This document shows positions 7,358-15,342 of a stretch of 54,310 nucleotides of DNA, piece by piece. The translations under genes and the position numbers were made by a program. The notes beneath the pieces are model-generated. The model had not been told where the DNA came from. It ran no database searches and was given only the letters and a program-made list of their open reading frames with translations. Every line of letters starts with the position of its first letter. Positions within the stretch are counted from its first letter, which is position 1. The stretch spans positions 1-54,310 of the forward strand of contig NZ_OBQD01000016.1 in NCBI RefSeq assembly GCF_900220975.1, in the 5' to 3' direction. The DNA comes from Rhizobium subbaraonis (GTDB taxonomy: Bacteria; Pseudomonadota; Alphaproteobacteria; Rhizobiales; Rhizobiaceae).

Positions 7358-7702
7358 CTACCCCACGATCTCCGGCGGCTTCACCGCCACAGAGCGAACC
7401 CGTCTCCAATCCATGCCATCAACGAGCGCCATGAGCTGGGCATGGTTGAGCTGCACCCGGTTATGGCCGATCCGCGGCCAGCAGAACCGCGCCTTCTCCA
7501 GCCGTTTGGAATAGAGGCAGACGCCTGATCCATCCCACCAGACGATCTTGACCCGGTCCGCCCGCTTCGCCCGGAAGAGATAAAGCGAGCCGTTGAACGG
7601 ATCACTGCCAGCATCGCGCACCAGCGACAGCAGGCTGTCCGGCCCCTTGCGGAAGTCGATGGGATGGCTGGCGAGGAAGACCTTTACACCTGCGGGGATC
7701 AT
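7358..7702 (-). CDS. tnpB: IS66 accessory protein TnpB
   Basis: A 114-residue IS66 Orf2-like protein with the hallmark IPAGVKVFLASHPIDFRKGPDSLLSLV start, FNGSLYLFRAKRADRVKIVWWDGSGVCLYSKRLEKARFCWP centre and a short C-terminal tail. TnpB is required together with TnpA and TnpC for IS66 transposition; its biochemical role is unclear. Its ATG overlaps the tnpA stop (ATGA), indicating translational coupling. Confidence 0.95.
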   Translation of the reverse strand: MIPAGVKVFLASHPIDFRKGPDSLLSLVRDAGSDPFNGSLYLFRAKRADRVKIVWWDGSGVCLYSKRLEKARFCWPRIGHNRVQLNHAQLMALVDGMDWRRVRSVAVKPPEIVG

Positions 7703-8085
7703 GCCGCCCGCACCGCGCGGATCACACGCTGCAGATGCGCCTCGTCGACATGCTGGCCTGCCCGCACGACGATACCGCCAATGATGATTTCGACGACGGG
7801 GTCGGGGTCGGATACAACGCTCTGTGGATCCACTGTCGCTGCTGCTTGCCCAGGCTCATCATTTCCCAGGAGTTCTCTGCGCCAGCGATAGAGCTGAGAC
7901 GGAAGGATCCCGATCTGACGCGCAACTGCTGAGACGTTCACGCCGGGCTGACAGGCTTGCTCGACCGCTGTCGCCTTGAACTCGTCAGACCAGAAACGCC
8001 GCAACTGTCGCGGCGAGCCGTCAAGACGATCGGGCACCGCCTCGATCATACGCATCAATCCAAGGCTAGCCGCAGGTCTAGACAT
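7699..8085 (-). CDS. tnpA: IS66 protein TnpA (helix-turn-helix)
   Basis: This 128-residue protein has an HTH of the IS3/IS66 OrfA type (FKATAVEQACQPGVNVSAVARQIGILPSQLYRWRREL, about residues 36-72) followed by an acidic linker and a C-terminal helical tail. It is the first gene of the element's operon, starting 84 bases inside the right end. Confidence 0.93.
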   Translation of the reverse strand: MSRPAASLGLMRMIEAVPDRLDGSPRQLRRFWSDEFKATAVEQACQPGVNVSAVARQIGILPSQLYRWRRELLGNDEPGQAAATVDPQSVVSDPDPVVEIIIGGIVVRAGQHVDEAHLQRVIRAVRAA

Positions 8086-8169
8086 AGATCCTCACATTCA
8101 GAGAAGTCGTATGTCCGAAATACCCTGCCCAGCATCAGCAGCGCCAGATGGGGTCTCCTTGCCGCTTAC

Positions 8170-8177
8170 AGTGTTGG
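8170..8177 (+). repeat. IS66 target-site duplication, right copy
   Basis: AGTGTTGG directly follows the GCTTAC end of the element and matches 5662-5669 exactly. Confidence 0.9.
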
Positions 8178-8718
8178 GAATGAACTGACAGGTGTTCCGC
8201 GCTTCGACGCCAAGCCCCGTATCGAAGCCCATGTTCGACAACTCGACATGACGACCACCATCATCCGGCCGATGATTTTCATGGAAATGCTCTTACGACC
8301 CGGTTTCGGTCTGGATGAGGGCCGTTTGGTTTCCCTGATCCGACCGGATCATTCCATTCAGCTAATCGCCGTGGAAGACATCGGCCGGTTCGTTGCTGCC
8401 GTGCTTGCCGACAAGTCCCGCTTTGGCGGCGCAACACTTAAGATCGCCAGCGACCGCCTGACCGGGCGCGAGCTTGAGGTTCTACTCAGTGAAGCATCCG
8501 GTCGCCCGATACGCTACGAACGGTTTCCCGACGGCGTACTGGCTGCAAACGCTGATCTCGCGCATATGGCGGAGAGTCTGGAAGGCGGGCCGCTCGCCGA
8601 GCAGGTCGATCTGGAACTCATGCGCGAAATAAACCCCGACCTGCTCACTTTCAGGTCCTGGCTTGCGGGCAGTGGGGGCAGGTCGCTCGATGCAGCTTTG
8701 TCGGCATCAGCCTCCTGA
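8178..8718 (+). pseudogene. NmrA-like oxidoreductase, 3' part
   Basis: Continuing in frame from ...TSGASVG across the duplication, this part begins NELTGVPRFDAKPRIEAHVRQ, the expected NmrA continuation. It proceeds through TIIRPMIFMEMLLRPGFG, the IAVEDIGRFVAAVL motif and a C-terminal helical lid to a TGA at 8718. The frame that starts inside IS66 at 7957 is only a read-through artefact. The segment has no ribosome-binding site or start of its own and is presumably not expressed as a functional protein. Confidence 0.88.
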
Positions 8719-8900
8719 GACTAGGCAAGCTTCAAGAATTGCAAGCGAGCATCAACGGGACAGGCTTGTCAGGCAGCCTGCGGCCCTATTGCCGCCATTT
8801 TAGGTCGGGGGACCCGGTAGCAACACCGGCCTTACAAGGCGCCTGTCGATGAGCTCTGCGTTTCCGGTCAATGTTCCAGTCTGCATCGGCGAAACCGACC

Positions 8901-9815
8901 TTACGCTTCGCGGACTTTCTGCGCAAAGCGTTCTACAACGGTGAAGGCCTCCGCGAAACTTGGCCGCGCGCCGTATACCATGTCGCCCATGAGCTTTTCG
9001 TAGTGCGCGGCGAATTCGGCATGTGTCGCCATGATCTCAAACGTCTTGAGCGTCTCAGCGCGAGGATCTGACTTGTAGTCCGGGTATTTGTCCGCCCGGT
9101 CACCTTTTGCCTCGGCCACCATCGTATCCAGTGCAATTGCAGCTGCTGTATCTAGGTCGTACTTACCGTCCATGCGTGAAATGTCATAGACATGACGGAC
9201 CAGCGTGTGGTCTAGCGGCTCGTGCCCGGCAAAAGCAAAGCCTGCCCGGCGCCCGAGCGCGACGAACTTGTCGGCAGCCGTTTCCACCAGACGAACGCAT
9301 TTAACATCGTTGGCCTCGGCCGGCCGACCGGTGGCTTCCCCGACGAATGAGGTGACCGAACACAACTCCGGGGCGGTGCAGATCGGAAAAGCCGCAATTT
9401 CGATCTTGATCTCCGGGCGTAGGACACCCTCGCCCTTGGCGATCGGATCGTAGGGCAGGTCGTATCGTACATAAGAGCCGTTCTGGAGTACCCGCACGTG
9501 CCCTTCAACCGTGAAGCCGGCGTCTTCCAGACGTTTGCTGACCGCGCGTCTCATACGCTTGAGGGACCCGCGCTCACCGGCATTTTCCCCTACGATGCGC
9601 AAGTCTATGTCTTCTGACATGCGTTCGAGCAGACGATATGCCCGGCCAAGCGCCGTCCCGCCACCGAAAGCCAACGTCAATCCGTCGACCTCTACGTCGT
9701 GGATCGCCGCGAGGGCACGCACGACGAACCAATCCTTTTCGACGAGGGCCGTCGAGGGCAGGGCGAAGTGGTCCTGCACCTCGAGCAGCGTCTGCAGGTC
9801 CGGCTTATCGCTCAA
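8901..9815 (-). CDS. AbiEii-like nucleotidyltransferase toxin
   Basis: About 304 residues of the AbiEii/AbiGii (DUF1814) type, a nucleotidyltransferase-fold toxin of type IV toxin-antitoxin and phage-abortive systems. The motifs are present: FGGGTALGRAYRLLERMSEDIDLRIV gives the G-G-x-T and D-x-D of the active site, followed by RPEIKIEIAAF and the helical C-terminal half. Family members block growth, in the studied cases by nucleotidylating tRNA. The start is taken as TTG at 9815, which overlaps the end of the upstream antitoxin gene; the open frame to 9953 extends into that gene. Toxin follows antitoxin in one operon, as usual. Confidence 0.85.
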   Translation of the reverse strand: MSDKPDLQTLLEVQDHFALPSTALVEKDWFVVRALAAIHDVEVDGLTLAFGGGTALGRAYRLLERMSEDIDLRIVGENAGERGSLKRMRRAVSKRLEDAGFTVEGHVRVLQNGSYVRYDLPYDPIAKGEGVLRPEIKIEIAAFPICTAPELCSVTSFVGEATGRPAEANDVKCVRLVETAADKFVALGRRAGFAFAGHEPLDHTLVRHVYDISRMDGKYDLDTAAAIALDTMVAEAKGDRADKYPDYKSDPRAETLKTFEIMATHAEFAAHYEKLMGDMVYGARPSFAEAFTVVERFAQKVREA

Positions 9816-10215
9816 CGCGAAGCTCCGTACGGCCGTCGGATAGCCGGCGGCTGAAGCGTTTCCCGACCTTGACGGTAAGATTAACCGGGACCTGGGTGGA
9901 CTGCCCCAGATTATAGGCCTGGGTGCTGTCACCTTGCTCCCAAGGGACCCCAAGTTTGTTCAGGGCCTGGAGGGCAGCACCGTGAAACCCGTTTGAACTG
10001 GAGACCATAACGCGCCCCGACAGCCGTGACCGTACGGCCCGGGCATAGACACCATAGCCCAAGCGTATGAGCGCGCCATCCTTCACCAACGCCCTCAGGG
10101 CCCGAAGAACCTGATCGCCGCCGCTCAGGTCAGCAAAGTCGCGCGGAATGAAGACGTCGGTCTTCTTCGTCCGGCTAACTCTCGTCCTGATCCGTTGCTT
10201 CAATGTCTGATCCAT
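9805..10215 (-). CDS. AbiEi-like / DUF6088 antitoxin
   Basis: A 136-residue protein starting at ATG 10215 (MDQTLKQRIRTRVSRTKKTDVFIPRDFADLSGGDQVLRALRALVKDGALIRLGYGVYARA). The N-terminal part is a winged helix of the AbiEi/DUF6088 family; the rest (TQVPVNLTVKVGKRFSRRLSDGRTELRVER) is a short beta-rich domain. It is expected to repress its own promoter and to counteract the downstream nucleotidyltransferase. Its stop overlaps the toxin start. The open frame to 10371 runs through the operator repeats and is not chosen. Confidence 0.82.
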   Translation of the reverse strand: MDQTLKQRIRTRVSRTKKTDVFIPRDFADLSGGDQVLRALRALVKDGALIRLGYGVYARAVRSRLSGRVMVSSSNGFHGAALQALNKLGVPWEQGDSTQAYNLGQSTQVPVNLTVKVGKRFSRRLSDGRTELRVER

Positions 10216-10231
10216 GATCGGTTTCCCGTTA

Positions 10232-10269
10232 CAAAAACCCGACACTGAATATATGCAAAAACCCGACAC
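10232..10269 (-). promoter_or_regulatory. Paired 14-bp direct repeats, likely antitoxin operator
   Basis: GTGTCGGGTTTTTG (minus-strand reading) occurs twice, at 10232-10245 and 10256-10269, 24 bp apart, just upstream of the antitoxin start. The position suits negative autoregulation by the AbiEi-like winged helix; direct-repeat geometry would place two monomers on roughly the same face. Binding is inferred. Confidence 0.6.
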
Positions 10270-10619
10270 ATGGCAACCTTGTCCCAATACGTGATACACT
10301 GACCAGGCCCCACCAATGCAGCGATGCGGGGCTGTTCCAGCTAGCATCGGTTGCGATACAACACCGTTCAAAGAACAAAAGTTTCAAGCGGTCACGCTGG
10401 CGATTGCTGAACGCACGGATGATGGGCAAGCCGGTCCATCCCCATCACCTCTTGCAGCAGGACCGCGAGACTGTTGATCCCCACGCGGAATAGACCGGCT
10501 CCTATCGAGGTCGGCCTTGAGGTCAGCGCCCGGTCCGAAGATGAGCCAAAACTTCTCAAGTGTCAGGACACCATACGCTCAGGTGTTCGCCATATCCCAG
10601 CTGTCCTCGAGGCTCGCCC
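10270..10619. other. Spacer between toxin-antitoxin pair and CBASS operon
   Basis: About 350 bases. Frames here are short and lack ribosome-binding sites; the composition resembles decayed coding DNA. I cannot identify a parent gene. Confidence 0.4.
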
Positions 10620-11756
10620 TTACGTCCGTTCCGGAAATCGCGCAGCGCCTTCATCCGTCTGAATCACACGGGCAACATTTACCCCGGCAACAGGCATCTC
10701 GATCCCCCACGGGTATCGCCTTTCCTGGGAACGTTCAAACTGATAGACCGCGACCCTCGGTAGATTTCGCTTGTCATAGCGACGAGCAAGATTGAACACG
10801 ACACTGTTCTGGGCTGCCAGAACCAGATGGACTTGCTCCACGCCTATTGCATCGAGCTGTTTCAAGACGCCGAGGAACTGATCGGCTAGCTCTGACTGCC
10901 TCGCCTGAGACCAATGAGATGATTGCAGGTCAGGCAATGTCATTCTGACAATCGGGCAGTTAAACGTCGTCGCGAGATCTTCGGTTTTCACCATATACGA
11001 AGCTGAGATCGCGAGAACGACTTCCCGCTGTGCCCCGGCCTGTTCCATACCGGTAATTTCAAAACGTGATGCATCGTCTTGACCGTCAAGCAGGCGCCAA
11101 CGGCTTGCAACCCGATCCCAATCCATGACGACAATATCGCCTTCGTCGTCCAGAAGCAGACCGGTCAAAAAGGTCAATGGGACGGCCGTAAGGCCGCCGT
11201 AGACTGTCGTAAGGTCGCTACGTTCGTTGCCCTTCTGCGCCTGATGGACCCAGGTTTTCATTGCGGCAACAGGTGGAAGGAGATCTTCCGGCTCGACGAT
11301 TACGCCATCCTTACGCTGCCGCAGATCGAGCATGTAGTCGATACGCGTGCCCGTTATGCTTTCGGGTACGGCGGATTTGAGCGATGATCCATCGTCATCG
11401 CGCAAACCTCTCCCTTCGATGACAAAGACCTTTTTCCGCGCAAGACGCTTTTGCTCGTTCGCATAACGTATCCAGGCCCACATGGCCGATCCCAACATGA
11501 GGGCAATGCAGACGACCGTGATGATCCAGAGAATACTATCGGGCACAGCACCTGCCGTTCCGAACTCTATCGATCCGGACTCCCCTCCGATGGTACCGGA
11601 ATATTTGAAGACCCAGTTTGCCCCGTGGATTGCAACCAAGACCGCAACGGCTCCGCGGAAAATCCAGCTTTCAGCATGACGGGCTCGCACGAACCACGAG
11701 ACCAACGATCGAACGACAAAATCCAATGTATTCCAGTTCATCGCGATGCCCTTCAA
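10620..11756 (-). CDS. CBASS effector, 2TM-SAVED (Cap14-like)
   Basis: A 378-residue protein with two transmembrane helices (about residues 30-52, WIFRGAVAVLVAIHGANWVF, and 74-98, ILWIITVVCIALMLGSAMWAW). A soluble domain ends in a SAVED fold: VVLAISASYMV, CPIVRMTLPDL, then VEQVHLVLAAQNSVVFNLARRYD..LPRVAVYQFER. SAVED domains bind cyclic oligonucleotides; in 2TM-SAVED effectors binding is thought to disrupt the inner membrane and kill the infected cell. The ATG overlaps the cap3 stop (ATGA), so it is the last gene of the CBASS operon. An alternative ATG at 11741 would drop five residues. Confidence 0.85.
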   Translation of the reverse strand: MKGIAMNWNTLDFVVRSLVSWFVRARHAESWIFRGAVAVLVAIHGANWVFKYSGTIGGESGSIEFGTAGAVPDSILWIITVVCIALMLGSAMWAWIRYANEQKRLARKKVFVIEGRGLRDDDGSSLKSAVPESITGTRIDYMLDLRQRKDGVIVEPEDLLPPVAAMKTWVHQAQKGNERSDLTTVYGGLTAVPLTFLTGLLLDDEGDIVVMDWDRVASRWRLLDGQDDASRFEITGMEQAGAQREVVLAISASYMVKTEDLATTFNCPIVRMTLPDLQSSHWSQARQSELADQFLGVLKQLDAIGVEQVHLVLAAQNSVVFNLARRYDKRNLPRVAVYQFERSQERRYPWGIEMPVAGVNVARVIQTDEGAARFPERT

Positions 11757-12214
11757 TTTGCGCGCAGGTCGATCATTTCAGGCGGGAGTGCACGCCGGTG
11801 CAGGCTCGCTGATGCATTGAAACGGCCCCAAAACCCAAGCTTCACAATCAGGAGCACGGCAAAACCGATACCTCTTTCACCGTCAACCAGTTCCTGCATG
11901 GAGCGCACGTCAGTGAGGCTTGGTCGAACCGGGAAACTTGGATGGGAATGCCATTCGCCCAAGTAGTTGAATGCTTGATAATTGTGACCTGTTCGGTCGA
12001 AGAACGCATCCAGCGCATGGCGGTGATGATCAGCATCACGCACAAAGTGGGCATCGGCTCCTGACGCTTCGTCCACCGAGAAGTCTAGAACGGAGAAATG
12101 CCCGCTTGCAATCTCCTGTCCCATGAGAATGCCGCCGATTTCACGCGATCCGGCTCGCCTCAACGGTAACTTCATGCGATCACGGATCTGTCTGGAGAGT
12201 GTCACCCTGATCAC
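11753..12214 (-). CDS. cap3: CBASS Cap3, JAMM isopeptidase
   Basis: A 153-residue JAB/MPN-domain protein. The zinc site is complete: Glu25 in REIGGILMG, and H89-x-H91-x7-S99-x2-D102 in GEWHSHPSFPVRPSLTD. In type II CBASS Cap3 removes the conjugate that Cap2 places on the CD-NTase C-terminus, tuning its activity. Start and stop codons overlap both neighbours, showing tight translational coupling in the order CD-NTase, Cap2, Cap3, effector. Confidence 0.9.
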   Translation of the reverse strand: MIRVTLSRQIRDRMKLPLRRAGSREIGGILMGQEIASGHFSVLDFSVDEASGADAHFVRDADHHRHALDAFFDRTGHNYQAFNYLGEWHSHPSFPVRPSLTDVRSMQELVDGERGIGFAVLLIVKLGFWGRFNASASLHRRALPPEMIDLRAN

Positions 12215-13920
12215 GCATTCACCTTCGGAAACAGCGATGTAAGGAGCTCTTTGAGCTCTTCGGACGAAGCCAGTTCCTGCGCACCACCCCAGTCACCTTC
12301 CTGCCGAAGATCGATTGGCCAGGTATCAAAGGGCGCATGGAAAATCCATTCGGCCACCAGTCCGATCGCGTAGGCAGAGCAAGGAAAGACGCTTTGCTCG
12401 CGCGTGAGAAAATCCAGAATGAACCTGGACGCATGGTTGGCAATTACGCTGACATCAGCGTCATCGGCGATCAACGGTTGGGCGTTATCTCGCTCGATGC
12501 CATAGTCCGTCTCGGTTGCGGCGATCCACGGCACGTTATGACTATCGCACCATGCGCGGATTTGGCTGCGCGCTTCGGTAGGGATCGGATCAAACCCCGG
12601 GCGGACCCTAGCAATGATGCCGCCGATCCCACCCGCAAAGACCTGACACCAGACCATGGGTTTGCTATGACGACGGGCAACAGCTGCAACGAGGTTGAAC
12701 GCTCGGGGGTCTGCCGTCGCGTCGACCAATAGGTCGGCTTGGACCAACTCCTCCATAACGGACTCTGTCGATCCCGCACTCTCCTGCTGACCGAGTGCAA
12801 TCCGCCGAACGGAGATGTCTGCGTTTGCCACCAGATTCTGCAGGCGGGCTCCAAGGGCATCGACTTTGTGTTGACCGATTGCCTGCGCATCAAGATCATT
12901 CCTGACAAGGTTTGCCTGGAAAAAGACATCGTCATCGACCAGCGTGAAATTGCGTACGCCAGATCGCGCGAGCGTGCCTGCGATTTTTGAACCCACAGAA
13001 CCGCAGCCAACGATTGCTATCCGCTTTTGCGCCAAGCTGTCGTAACCTGCAGGCAGCCTTCCAGAGACGCTTGGGGCGACAATTATCTTATAGCCAAAGA
13101 CACTCTGTTTGCCCTCATAGGGGTAAAGATTTAGCGCGACCCAATGGTTTTCATCTCCAAGCAACACAAAACCATCGAATGGGTTCTTGGGAAGTTTTGC
13201 CAGCAGGTCGGGAAACTCTACCGGCATCACGTCGGCGAAATCTTTGGGGCTTAGGCGGAAGCGGTCAACGTTTCGCGTTGTCCGGATAACGAACCCATTT
13301 GCGATCGAGGAGTGCGAGGGTTGCGGCGCATTCTGGGCCCACAATATCCCTTCTTCACCTACGCTCATGAGCGATGCGACCCATGTTGGCTTGGCGAGCC
13401 GATCCCAGACGGTGATGGCTGTCGGAACATCGACGGGCAAAGCTGCAAGAACCGTCGCGGCGCTGTCGTCAAGAATGAAGCGCGTAAATTCGCCACGGGT
13501 CTCCCTGCCGATTGATGCCTGATGCGCTGAGCGGACGATGCCGGGCTCGTTTTCGCCTGGCCGCTCTCCTGACAGAAGACGATGGGCGCTTTCAACCATC
13601 ATTGCGCCGGTGATCGAAGGAGCCCAGTTGTCCGGCCTGAACTCGAGGCAAAGCTCACCGCCGGGGCCGTACTGATGCCAGGAAAGGCGCCGTTCATCGC
13701 GGGGCTGCACCATTGGTGGTGTGTCGGGAAAGGTGGACGGATATATCATGGAAAGACCAAACGTCTCTGCGCCATGTTGCACGTCGAAATCCACGATCAG
13801 ATGAAGATCATCTCCCAGCCGCCAGGAGATACCCGACAACCAGCCATCGCGTTCAGACAATTGCGCGATCGCAGTTCGCTCGGCTTTCGCACGGGCAACG
13901 TCGGTAAGCCACCAGCTCAT
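12211..13920 (-). CDS. cap2: CBASS Cap2, E2-E1 fusion
   Basis: About 569 residues from ATG 13920, which overlaps the CD-NTase stop (ATGA). The N-terminal 150 residues are an E2-like domain with candidate catalytic Cys91 in GGELCLEFRPDNWAPSIT. A linker follows, then a ThiF/E1 adenylation domain starting near residue 300 with IAIVGCGSVGSKIAGTLARSG, the LVDDD strand and ADLLVDATADPRAFN. C-terminal cysteines (MVWCQVF, AWCDSHN) are candidates for the E1 thioester. Cap2 conjugates the CD-NTase C-terminus to targets to prime it. The frame stays open to 14196, inside the CD-NTase gene; that extension is rejected. Confidence 0.9.
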   Translation of the reverse strand: MSWWLTDVARAKAERTAIAQLSERDGWLSGISWRLGDDLHLIVDFDVQHGAETFGLSMIYPSTFPDTPPMVQPRDERRLSWHQYGPGGELCLEFRPDNWAPSITGAMMVESAHRLLSGERPGENEPGIVRSAHQASIGRETRGEFTRFILDDSAATVLAALPVDVPTAITVWDRLAKPTWVASLMSVGEEGILWAQNAPQPSHSSIANGFVIRTTRNVDRFRLSPKDFADVMPVEFPDLLAKLPKNPFDGFVLLGDENHWVALNLYPYEGKQSVFGYKIIVAPSVSGRLPAGYDSLAQKRIAIVGCGSVGSKIAGTLARSGVRNFTLVDDDVFFQANLVRNDLDAQAIGQHKVDALGARLQNLVANADISVRRIALGQQESAGSTESVMEELVQADLLVDATADPRAFNLVAAVARRHSKPMVWCQVFAGGIGGIIARVRPGFDPIPTEARSQIRAWCDSHNVPWIAATETDYGIERDNAQPLIADDADVSVIANHASRFILDFLTREQSVFPCSAYAIGLVAEWIFHAPFDTWPIDLRQEGDWGGAQELASSEELKELLTSLFPKVNA

Positions 13921-15137
13921 GCAAATCCCTTCGGCGTAGTGGGAACCCGAGCGGCATTTCCAAAAGACGGAATCGCTGCGACCGGCGCGATGGGAGCCAC
14001 CGACGCCGCCCTCAGGAGCCCGCCGCCGCCGCCGATGCGGCGCGTGGCCCGATCCGACAATGCTGCGCCCATACGGGCCGACACCGCCTCGTTCATACCC
14101 TGCAACGTCGCGGCACGGGCAGCGCGACCGAAGTCTTCCCGTGCTTGGTTGAGCCATCGGAAGAAGGCCTCGGCCTTGCGCGGGTTCTTTTCCCACTTGT
14201 CAGCAAAATTTTCGAAAGGGTCGGTCGGGTTTGGAATGATGAATTTGGACCCGTCATGCTGGATATATCGATCCATTCCGTTGAGGATGGAGAAGAGAGC
14301 GCCGGCAATGGTGTCTTCCTGAACGTAGGCGTGACCAGACAGGGTCGTGATGATGACGGAAATAGGTTTCAAGTCGGCCTCTTGGGCGAACATATTGTCG
14401 CGATGCCGCTTCAAAATCATCACCGCGGCTTGCAGCGGTGTGCGTACGCGGAAGTCCGGAAGTTGCTCGACGCTCGCCGTCACGCCTCGCTGGCGCAACG
14501 ATTCCACCAGCTCCCGCTTCCGCCGCGCGAGGACCACGGCCATTCGTGACTTGAACCATTCACCGTACCCCTTAGGATTGGAGCGCGGCCAATCATACGT
14601 CTTCTGCCTGTAGGTCGGGACTTCCCGGTCGGTGATGGCGATGGCAGTATCTGCCCAACGTACGTCGAAATGGGCACGCTCCAGGAGAAGTCGCTGCTCC
14701 ATCCCGTTAGGAAGGGCAGGCACGATATCCATGTGGAATTGCGCACCGTCGGCATAGGAAAGCACCCAGCAGCGTCTACCCTCTTCCACAGGCTTCGTCA
14801 TGCCTTTGGCATCATGATAGGCTTTGATTTCATAACCTAGGAGCTGTTTCAGGTCGAACTGGGTAAGGTCACCTTTCGCAAGCTTCTTGAGCTCGCAAAC
14901 CGAGTCGACGTCATACTCCTCGGAATCGTTTATCGGCCGGATTGCGGTTCCGAGTCGAAACGATCCCTGCACGTAAGCGGTCGGATCAAAATTGCGAACC
15001 GTGCTTTCAGGCCGATGAAACCAGTCGCCTAGAGACTTGTAGCTTCTTTCCGCCTGCTCATACCGGGACTCCGGAATGGCCAGTTCCTCCGCCATCGCCT
15101 GAAGAAATCTCTCAACCTGATCGTCAGTACCCGCCAT
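13917..15137 (-). CDS. CBASS CD-NTase (cyclic-oligonucleotide synthase)
   Basis: About 406 residues. The nucleotidyltransferase site is clear: GSFRLGT (Gly58-Ser59), EYDVDSV giving Asp76 and Asp78, and the third Asp138 in QFHMDIVPA. A helical domain follows (ADLKPISVIITTLSGHAY...). The C-terminus is a flexible Gly/Ala/Pro-rich tail ending PTTPKGFA; a small-residue terminus is what Cap2 uses for conjugation. It makes a cyclic nucleotide upon phage infection, sensed by the SAVED effector. I chose ATG 15137 because GGAG lies upstream; ATG 15179 in the same frame has no ribosome-binding site. The nucleotide product cannot be read from sequence. Confidence 0.88.
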   Translation of the reverse strand: MAGTDDQVERFLQAMAEELAIPESRYEQAERSYKSLGDWFHRPESTVRNFDPTAYVQGSFRLGTAIRPINDSEEYDVDSVCELKKLAKGDLTQFDLKQLLGYEIKAYHDAKGMTKPVEEGRRCWVLSYADGAQFHMDIVPALPNGMEQRLLLERAHFDVRWADTAIAITDREVPTYRQKTYDWPRSNPKGYGEWFKSRMAVVLARRKRELVESLRQRGVTASVEQLPDFRVRTPLQAAVMILKRHRDNMFAQEADLKPISVIITTLSGHAYVQEDTIAGALFSILNGMDRYIQHDGSKFIIPNPTDPFENFADKWEKNPRKAEAFFRWLNQAREDFGRAARAATLQGMNEAVSARMGAALSDRATRRIGGGGGLLRAASVAPIAPVAAIPSFGNAARVPTTPKGFA

Positions 15138-15210
15138 ATCCAGCTCCATTTGTCGTCTTGTCCGCCTGCAACTCGCCATAGCGGCGGCAGTCGCGGCGCC
15201 CTATGGTCCG

Positions 15211-15292
15211 GTTTACAAAGGTGCGCCAAACGCCGCAGCGCTCGGGATATGGGAGTGCATTTTTCACCCTGCAAGGGAACTTAGTTTACAAA
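15211..15292. promoter_or_regulatory. Repeated GTTTACAAA motifs between CBASS operon and regulator
   Basis: GTTTACAAA occurs at 15211-15219 and 15284-15292 in the divergent intergenic region, with a related GTTGTACA at about 15298. These are plausible operator half-sites for the HTH protein encoded at 15343. The placing between the two divergent starts is seen; binding is inferred. Confidence 0.4.
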
Positions 15293-15342
15293 AATAAGTT
15301 GTACACATAGTTATGGAAACCGACTGTTACAAGGAGGCCATT

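Larger units (their letters stand above)
5670..8169 (-). mobile_element. Complete IS66-family insertion sequence
   Basis: The 2500-bp element has imperfect terminal inverted repeats (GTAAGCGaCAAG at the left, GTAAGCGgCAAG read inward from the right) and an 8-bp direct target duplication (AGTGTTGG). It encodes tnpA, tnpB and tnpC on the minus strand, all apparently intact. The perfect duplication and intact host-gene frame point to a recent insertion into the NmrA-like gene. Confidence 0.95.
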
